Below are positions 59,165-64,000 of a DNA stretch of 64,000 nucleotides, in pieces (position 1 is the first letter of the stretch; every line of letters begins with the position of its first letter). Both the position numbers and the translations under genes were made by a program. The notes under the pieces are model-generated. The model worked only from the letters and a program-made list of their open reading frames with translations. It had not been told where the DNA came from and did not search any database. This DNA comes from Petroclostridium xylanilyticum. Lineage in GTDB: Bacteria; Bacillota; Clostridia; SK-Y3. The stretch lies in the NCBI RefSeq assembly GCF_002252565.1, contig NZ_NPML01000012.1:62001-126000 (forward strand). Reading direction: 5' to 3'.

Positions 59165-60247
59165 TTACACTGCTCTTTCAATCTCATATTTAGGTTTCGC
59201 AAATATCATTCTGCCTGCTGGAGTCTGCAATATACTTGTCACAAGCACACCAACCGACTCTCCTATATGCCTTTTGCCGCCATCTACCACGATCATGGTT
59301 CCATCATCCAGATACGCTACTCCCTGACCATTTTCCTTTCCATCCTTCACAACAAGTACGGTCATTTCCTCACCAGGTAAAACAACAGGTTTTACGGCAT
59401 TTGCAAGTTCATTTATATTTAATACCGGTACTCCCTGGAAACTGGCTACTTTATTAAGATTATAATCATTGGTGATCACTTTTCCATTCATTAATTCAGC
59501 TAATTTGAGCAATTTACTGTCTACTTCATGAATAGTGTCAAAATCCTTATCTAAGATTTCAACCGGAATATCCAATTCTTTTTGAATGATATTAAGAATA
59601 TCTAATCCTCTTCTACCTCTATTGCGCTTAAGGGCATCTGAAGAATCAGCTATATGTTGTAACTCCCTTAGCACAAACGCCGGAATAACTAAAGGTCCCT
59701 CGACGAACCCTGTCCTGCAAATATCTGCTATCCTTCCATCAATGATAACACTCGTATCCAGAATTTTAGGCTGAATAGAGGGATTGGAACGCTTTATAAT
59801 GCCTTTCTTTAGGAAGAATACACTATCACTTAACTCATCCTTCTTTTTTAATGCGATGCTTATCCCCAGATATCCTAACATGACATTGGCAGTTATGGCT
59901 AGAACAGTTCCTATAATAGGTATAGACAAAATAGGCAATGATATTAAATTTGCAATAATTAAACCAATTATGAGTCCTAGTGCACCAGATAATATTTCAT
60001 GAGAAGTCCTATTTTGAAGTGTCCTTTCAATATGTAATAAAATATCCCGCAAGAAAGACATAAATTTTGCTCCACTTATGTAGAATAGTGTAGCTCCCAT
60101 TAAACCTCCACCAACATACAGCACTATGGTCGAAACAACATAGGAATTAGGGCTAATCTGTGATTTCTGAAAAAACAGAAAAATCAGGCTTATACCAATA
60201 GCACCTCCAACCATTGATAATACCCCTTTGACCACCCTATTTACCAT
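59165..60247 (-). CDS. Membrane-anchored PIN/TRAM domain protein (YacL-like)
   Basis: A 360-residue protein. Four hydrophobic helices (~1-130) lead to a PIN nuclease-like domain starting [20 protein letters not shown] (~160), with [20 protein letters not shown] (~240), and a C-terminal TRAM domain (~290-350) with [18 protein letters not shown]. Homologues sit beside ispD/carD in most Firmicutes; the role may be RNA-related. GGAGGTGG precedes the ATG. Confidence 0.88.
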   Translation of the reverse strand: MVNRVVKGVLSMVGGAIGISLIFLFFQKSQISPNSYVVSTIVLYVGGGLMGATLFYISGAKFMSFLRDILLHIERTLQNRTSHEILSGALGLIIGLIIANLISLPILSIPIIGTVLAITANVMLGYLGISIALKKKDELSDSVFFLKKGIIKRSNPSIQPKILDTSVIIDGRIADICRTGFVEGPLVIPAFVLRELQHIADSSDALKRNRGRRGLDILNIIQKELDIPVEILDKDFDTIHEVDSKLLKLAELMNGKVITNDYNLNKVASFQGVPVLNINELANAVKPVVLPGEEMTVLVVKDGKENGQGVAYLDDGTMIVVDGGKRHIGESVGVLVTSILQTPAGRMIFAKPKYEIERAV

Positions 60248-60322
60248 TAAATATCCACCTCCTCATTGGCATATATACCATTATATCAAATAATTGTAAA
60301 AAATAAACATATTTTTTTACAA

Positions 60323-60805
60323 TTATATCTCATTAAACATGCCTTCTATCATACTTTCAATTTCACTTTGTTTCATCCCTTTGGCCAGTACCAACTCACT
60401 GATGAGAATTTGCTTTGCACTGTTCAACATTTTTCTTTCACCGGTGGAAAGGCCTTTCTCCTTATCCCTGTACATCAAATTCTTAACAACGTCTGCAACT
60501 TCATATATATTTCCACTCTTAATTTTAACCATATTTTCCCTATATCGCTTATTCCAGTTGCTGCACATGTCAGTTTTACCGCTTTTAAAAATTTGAATAA
60601 CCCCTTCTGCTTCTTGCTGGTTAATAATTTCCCTTATCCCTATCTCTTTAATATTTGTCATAGGAATCATGACCTTCATATCTCCGATAGGCATCTTCAT
60701 AACATAGTATTTTTGTCTCTTCCCCAGGATCTCTTTTTCTTCAATAGATTCAATCACACCGGCACCATGCATTGGATAAACGATTTTATCACCGATGTTA
60801 TACAT
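60323..60805 (-). CDS. carD: CarD-family transcriptional regulator
   Basis: A 160-residue protein with the RNA-polymerase-interacting domain at the N-terminus: MYNIGDKIVYPMHGAGVIES, YYVMKMPIGDMKVMIPM. A C-terminal helical domain (~70-160) with RYRENMVKIKSGNIYEVADV and GLSTGERKMLNSAKQIL binds DNA. CarD stabilises open promoter complexes. A longer frame to 60871 is rejected: AAGGAGGG lies before the ATG at 60805. A vegetative promoter (TTGACA-N17-TATACT) is at 60877-60905. Confidence 0.9.
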   Translation of the reverse strand: MYNIGDKIVYPMHGAGVIESIEEKEILGKRQKYYVMKMPIGDMKVMIPMTNIKEIGIREIINQQEAEGVIQIFKSGKTDMCSNWNKRYRENMVKIKSGNIYEVADVVKNLMYRDKEKGLSTGERKMLNSAKQILISELVLAKGMKQSEIESMIEGMFNEI

Positions 60806-60876
60806 TTGGATGTTCCCTCCTTGCAAAAAACTATGCAATTTATTCCACATTTTTATTTTTGACATATACATATATA

Positions 60877-60905
60877 AGTATACTATAAATAAAGAATACT
60901 GTCAA
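60877..60905 (-). promoter_or_regulatory. Sigma-A promoter of carD
   Basis: On the minus strand TTGACA is followed after 17 bases by TATACT, ~70 bases before the carD start. It is a near-consensus vegetative promoter, in contrast to the CATA-type signals of the spore-linked genes. Confidence 0.75.
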
Positions 60906-61106
60906 AAAATTATTATTTTAACATCTAACTTATCTTTATGTCAACACTTTTCATGAAATTTTATAATCGTAGCATCATAGAATTAACATTTTAAAACTTA
61001 TCAAGCGCTGCTTTTTTCTACTCTGCTCACTTCTTTAAAAATAAATTTTATTTATTTAAAACAGAGTATATTTTTTTGGAAAATTAGTGTAATTATTACC
61101 AATCCG

Positions 61107-61136
61107 TTGACAAATCACTTTATCTAAAAGTATAAT
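61107..61136 (+). promoter_or_regulatory. Sigma-A promoter of the MazG-like gene
   Basis: TTGACA, 18 bases, TATAAT, about 50 bases before the start codon. The rest of the 60806-61187 gap shows only AT-rich sequence and the opposing carD promoter. Confidence 0.7.
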
Positions 61137-61187
61137 TATAATGAGTATTATGAACAGTAACATGAACCGGTGCAAGGAGGGAAAATG

Positions 61188-61586
61188 ATGGTAAAAGATA
61201 TACTAAGTGATGAATTTCAATACACAGTACTAGAGTTGTTGGTGAGAAATAAAAGCATTCTTGATTCTTTAACCAAATATCAGGATTCGAACGCAAGAGT
61301 AAATCGGGCAATTGTTAAGGCCGTAACCCAATGTGGTTGTATAAAGATCAATGCCGATAAACAAATTTTCCCTGAAGATGGCAACTTTGATGAGATTCGT
61401 GATAGCATGTCCACCCATTTAGAAGGTGCTTTATGCGATAATTGTAGAGATACTATAGAAAAAGAAATGGGCCGTAACTTGTTCTATCTCGCTTCATTAT
61501 GTAATATATTGGATTTGAATATGTATGATATATTAATTAAAGAATTGGATAGGATAAAAATGCTCGGGAAATATAATTTGAGATAA
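61188..61586 (+). CDS. MazG-like helical protein
   Basis: A protein of about 132 residues, probably all helical. The C-terminal part (EMGRNLFYLASLCNILDLNMYDILIKELDRI) resembles the last helices of MazG-type nucleoside triphosphate pyrophosphohydrolases, and a Cys set (CGC, CDNC) lies between residues ~46 and ~85. The usual ExxE metal helices are not obvious, so enzymatic activity is uncertain. AAGGAGG precedes two adjacent ATG codons. It is convergent with disA. Confidence 0.55.
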   Translation: MVKDILSDEFQYTVLELLVRNKSILDSLTKYQDSNARVNRAIVKAVTQCGCIKINADKQIFPEDGNFDEIRDSMSTHLEGALCDNCRDTIEKEMGRNLFYLASLCNILDLNMYDILIKELDRIKMLGKYNLR

Positions 61587-61634
61587 AGATTGAGATTAAC
61601 CACATATGAGCAAAGCTTACAAATAATGATAAAA

Positions 61635-61711
61635 TAGTTCTTAGTTCATGGTTCATAGTTCGTAGAATGAATGTTTTTACCATGAACTAAGAACTACGAA
61701 CCATGAACTAT
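61635..61711. repeat. GTTCNNN heptamer hairpin, copy 4
   Basis: The left arm is GTTCTTA, GTTCATG, GTTCATA, GTTCGTA; the right arm is its complement, ending ACGAACCATGAACTA, then TTTTTAT. It ends 3 bases from the disA stop codon and separates convergent genes, so it may serve as a bidirectional terminator. Confidence 0.8.
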
Positions 61712-61713
61712 TT

Positions 61714-62796
61714 TTATATTCTTCGGTTATCCATTAACAACTGATCCTGTATTCTTCTTAATGATTCTTTGATTGTTCTGGCCCTTATTTCTCCTATACC
61801 CTCCACATCGTCCAGTTCTCCTATAGAAGCTCTTAAAATGCCTTGAAAATTCTCAAACCTGGAAACCAAATTTGAAACAACTGACATGGGTACTCTAGGC
61901 ACTTTGCTAAGCATTCTATACCCTCTTGGAAATACACTGGCATCTAATATACTCATGCCCCCATAATAACCCAATGAACGGCATAAAAATGTGAGGTCCA
62001 GCAGGTCCTCTTGAGAAGAAAGCCGAACCTGTTTTAACACATCATCAGCAGTCTTTCCTTCCAGGGGTACAAAATAATCTTGAATCACCAGTACCTCATC
62101 CTCTTCAGTATGGTTTACCAATTCCTCAAGCTGCATGCTCACTAACCGCCCCTCATTACCTAATTCACAGATATATTTGTCTATTTCAAACGCAATCCGC
62201 ATTACCATTTCTGCTCTCTGAATAGCTATTATAACATCATAGAGAGTTACCATATCTTCAAATTCGAGCACGCTTAAATTAGTCATCGCGCTGTCCAATA
62301 CCACCTTGTATTTTTCTAAAGCTTGTAAAGCTTGGTTTGCCCTTGTTAAAATTCTGCCTGTATCATTTAGTATATACCTATTTTGCCCTTTATAGAGTGT
62401 AATAATATTTCGACGTTGGGATATTGATATTACCAATTCTCCAGTTTGTCTGGCTACTCTGTCAGCCGTCCTGTGGCGGGTACCAGTCTCCATAGTAGAG
62501 ATAGAAGGATCTGGAATAAGCTGGGTATTTGCAAATAAAATCTTTTTGGCATCACGGCTCAAAATAATGGCGCCGTCCATTTTTGCCAATTCATATAAAT
62601 AGGTCGGTGCATAATCCTTATTTATAGTGAAGCCCCCATCAACCAAGTTCATAACCTGTGCTGAATCACCTACAACAATCAGTGCACCCGTTTTTGCTCT
62701 TAAAATGCTTTCCAATCCCTCCCTTAAGGGCGTTCCGGGAGCAACCACCTTAAGTACATCTATTAACTCATTCCCTTTGACTCGTTCCTCGCGCAT
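61714..62796 (-). CDS. disA: DNA-integrity scanning diadenylate cyclase DisA
   Basis: A 360-residue enzyme that makes the second messenger c-di-AMP from two ATP and scans DNA for lesions at sporulation. The DAC domain (~1-145) shows KMDGAIILSRDAKKILFANT with the DGA motif and ETGTRHRTADRVARQTG with the RHR motif. A helical linker and a C-terminal RuvA-like HhH domain (SIGELDDVEGIGEIRARTIK) follow. GGAGG precedes the ATG; it is 16 bp after radA. Confidence 0.95.
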   Translation of the reverse strand: MREERVKGNELIDVLKVVAPGTPLREGLESILRAKTGALIVVGDSAQVMNLVDGGFTINKDYAPTYLYELAKMDGAIILSRDAKKILFANTQLIPDPSISTMETGTRHRTADRVARQTGELVISISQRRNIITLYKGQNRYILNDTGRILTRANQALQALEKYKVVLDSAMTNLSVLEFEDMVTLYDVIIAIQRAEMVMRIAFEIDKYICELGNEGRLVSMQLEELVNHTEEDEVLVIQDYFVPLEGKTADDVLKQVRLSSQEDLLDLTFLCRSLGYYGGMSILDASVFPRGYRMLSKVPRVPMSVVSNLVSRFENFQGILRASIGELDDVEGIGEIRARTIKESLRRIQDQLLMDNRRI

Positions 62797-62812
62797 GTGT
62801 TACCTCCATTTA

Positions 62813-64000
62813 TCAGCTATTGCTTGCTGCTATTTCCAGTGCTTCACTCACACTCTTTACTCCAATGATCTTCAAATCGCCTGTTTGCTTTAGATTTTTT
62901 GCATTTTCCAATGGTACTATACACTGATTAAATCCTAACTTATATGCCTCGTTTACCCGTTTGTCTATATAGCTTATTGCCCTAATCTCACCTGTAAGTC
63001 CAACTTCTCCCATTAACAAGGTTTGAGGTGAAACTTGAAAATTCTTAAAACTGGAGGCAATTGCGGTAATGACTCCTAAGTCAGCTGCCGGTTCATCAAT
63101 TCTTATGCCCCCAACTACATTTACATAGGCATCATGATTCTGTAAATGCAATCCAACCCGTTTCTCCAGTACAGCCATTAGCAATGTTATCCTGTTATTG
63201 TCAATCCCCGTAGACATTCTTCGCGGAATTCCAAAGCTGGTGGGAGAAATAAGTGCCTGTACCTCTGCCAGTACAGGGCGTGTACCTTCCAGAGTACAGA
63301 TAACGCATGAACCGGAAACATTAACAGGCCTGCCGGATAATAACATGAGCGAAGGATTATCAACTTCTACCAACCCTCTGTCTTGCATCTCAAATACCCC
63401 TATTTCATTGGTTGAACCAAATCTATTTTTAACTGCCCTTAAGATTCTGTAAGATTGATGCCTTTCCCCTTCAAAATATAGGACACAATCCACCATATGC
63501 TCTAAAACCCTGGGCCCGGCAAGTGTTCCTTCTTTTGTTACATGCCCTACAAGAAATATCGCAATATTATTCTCTTTTGCAATTCTCATCAAGCTGATAG
63601 TAACTTCACGTACCTGACTGATACTTCCGGGTGCCGATGTCAACTCGGGTTTAAATATGGTCTGTATGGAATCAACTATTATTATATCAGGCTTTAAATC
63701 CTGCATACTCTGCTGGATAGCTTCCAGGTTAGTTTCAGACATAAGTAAAAGGTTTGGGGTTGATATACCTAAACGGTCTGCCCTTATTTTTATCTGCTTG
63801 ACCGATTCTTCGCCTGATGCATACAATATTTTTGCTTTCTGTCCTACCATTTCGCAAACTTGCAGCAGCAAGGTTGATTTACCTATTCCCGGGTCCCCTC
63901 CCACTAATACGAGCGATCCTCTTACAATTCCTCCACCTAGAACTCTGTCTAATTCTTTTATCCCTGTAGAAATCCGCTCTTCTTGCGTAATTTCTACCTC
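62813..64000 (-). CDS. radA: DNA repair protein RadA, N-terminus beyond window
   Basis: The frame is open from the window edge to the stop at 62813, giving ~395 of ~455 residues; the N-terminal zinc finger is missing. Walker A GGDPGIGKSTLLLQV, Walker B-type IIVDSIQTIF, the RadA-specific KNRFGSTNEIGVFEM motif and a Lon-like C-terminal domain (AADLGVITAIASSFKN) are visible. RadA is a RecA-like ATPase for branch migration in recombination. It is co-transcribed with disA, the standard order in Firmicutes. Confidence 0.95.
   Translation of the reverse strand, partial: EVEITQEERISTGIKELDRVLGGGIVRGSLVLVGGDPGIGKSTLLLQVCEMVGQKAKILYASGEESVKQIKIRADRLGISTPNLLLMSETNLEAIQQSMQDLKPDIIIVDSIQTIFKPELTSAPGSISQVREVTISLMRIAKENNIAIFLVGHVTKEGTLAGPRVLEHMVDCVLYFEGERHQSYRILRAVKNRFGSTNEIGVFEMQDRGLVEVDNPSLMLLSGRPVNVSGSCVICTLEGTRPVLAEVQALISPTSFGIPRRMSTGIDNNRITLLMAVLEKRVGLHLQNHDAYVNVVGGIRIDEPAADLGVITAIASSFKNFQVSPQTLLMGEVGLTGEIRAISYIDKRVNEAYKLGFNQCIVPLENAKNLKQTGDLKIIGVKSVSEALEIAASNS

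Overview
The window looks like a chromosomal segment of an anaerobic, low-GC, spore-forming Clostridia bacterium (Ruminiclostridium/Acetivibrio-like; this is inferred from gene families, not from a search). The right end carries a typical clostridial housekeeping run on the minus strand: radA, disA, carD, a PIN/TRAM membrane protein, ispD, ispF and a short-type proS. I saw no tRNA, rRNA, CRISPR array, intact insertion sequence or phage structural gene.

Layout. (1) 1-5.9 kb, minus strand: a cell-envelope polysaccharide operon with a TagO/WecA-type initiating transferase, a polyprenyl-phosphate glycosyltransferase, a flippase-like protein, a GT-C-like membrane protein and MurJ (cut by the window edge). 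(2) 6-10 kb: a polysaccharide deacetylase and an ECF sigma factor/anti-sigma/bactofilin-like membrane protein operon. (3) 10.6-19.4 kb: a uroporphyrinogen-decarboxylase-family protein diverging from an AraC regulator, then a Cache-domain AraC regulator and an LplB/LplC-type sugar importer (two permeases and a binding lipoprotein, no ATPase). (4) 19.6-35 kb: an accessory region of poorly known proteins. It holds two copies of a divergent gene pair (Cys-containing protein / beta-propeller plus coiled coil), one operon of five very small genes of which four are paralogues, a second operon of seven small or acidic proteins, and a holin plus amidase pair. (5) 28.5-52.4 kb: a large glycan region with a nucleotide-sugar dehydrogenase, RmlA/B/C-like/D, an epimerase, two DegT aminotransferases, two GNAT acetyltransferases and about eight glycosyltransferases, one of them CgeB-like. 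(6) 52.6-55.3 kb: two DUF6385-type surface proteins and an SH3b-CAP protein. (7) 55.5-64 kb: housekeeping genes.

The main new observation is that eight transcription units between 20 and 54.5 kb carry the same promoter-like signal, AC-N16/17-CATANNNT(A/G). This resembles the late mother-cell sporulation factor sigma-K. It sits before the Cys-containing proteins, both small-protein operons, the sugar dehydrogenase, the rmlA operon and both DUF6385 genes. I infer that regions 4-6 form one developmentally timed module that makes and glycosylates an outer spore layer (coat, crust or exosporium) in which the small paralogous proteins are structural parts.

The intergenic DNA also holds several families of palindromic repeats: GGGGACGGTTC elements, GTTCNNN heptamer hairpins, a 60-bp tandem palindrome and a 136-nt inverted repeat. 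Several start codons given here were moved downstream of the longest possible start to fit a clear Shine-Dalgarno sequence.
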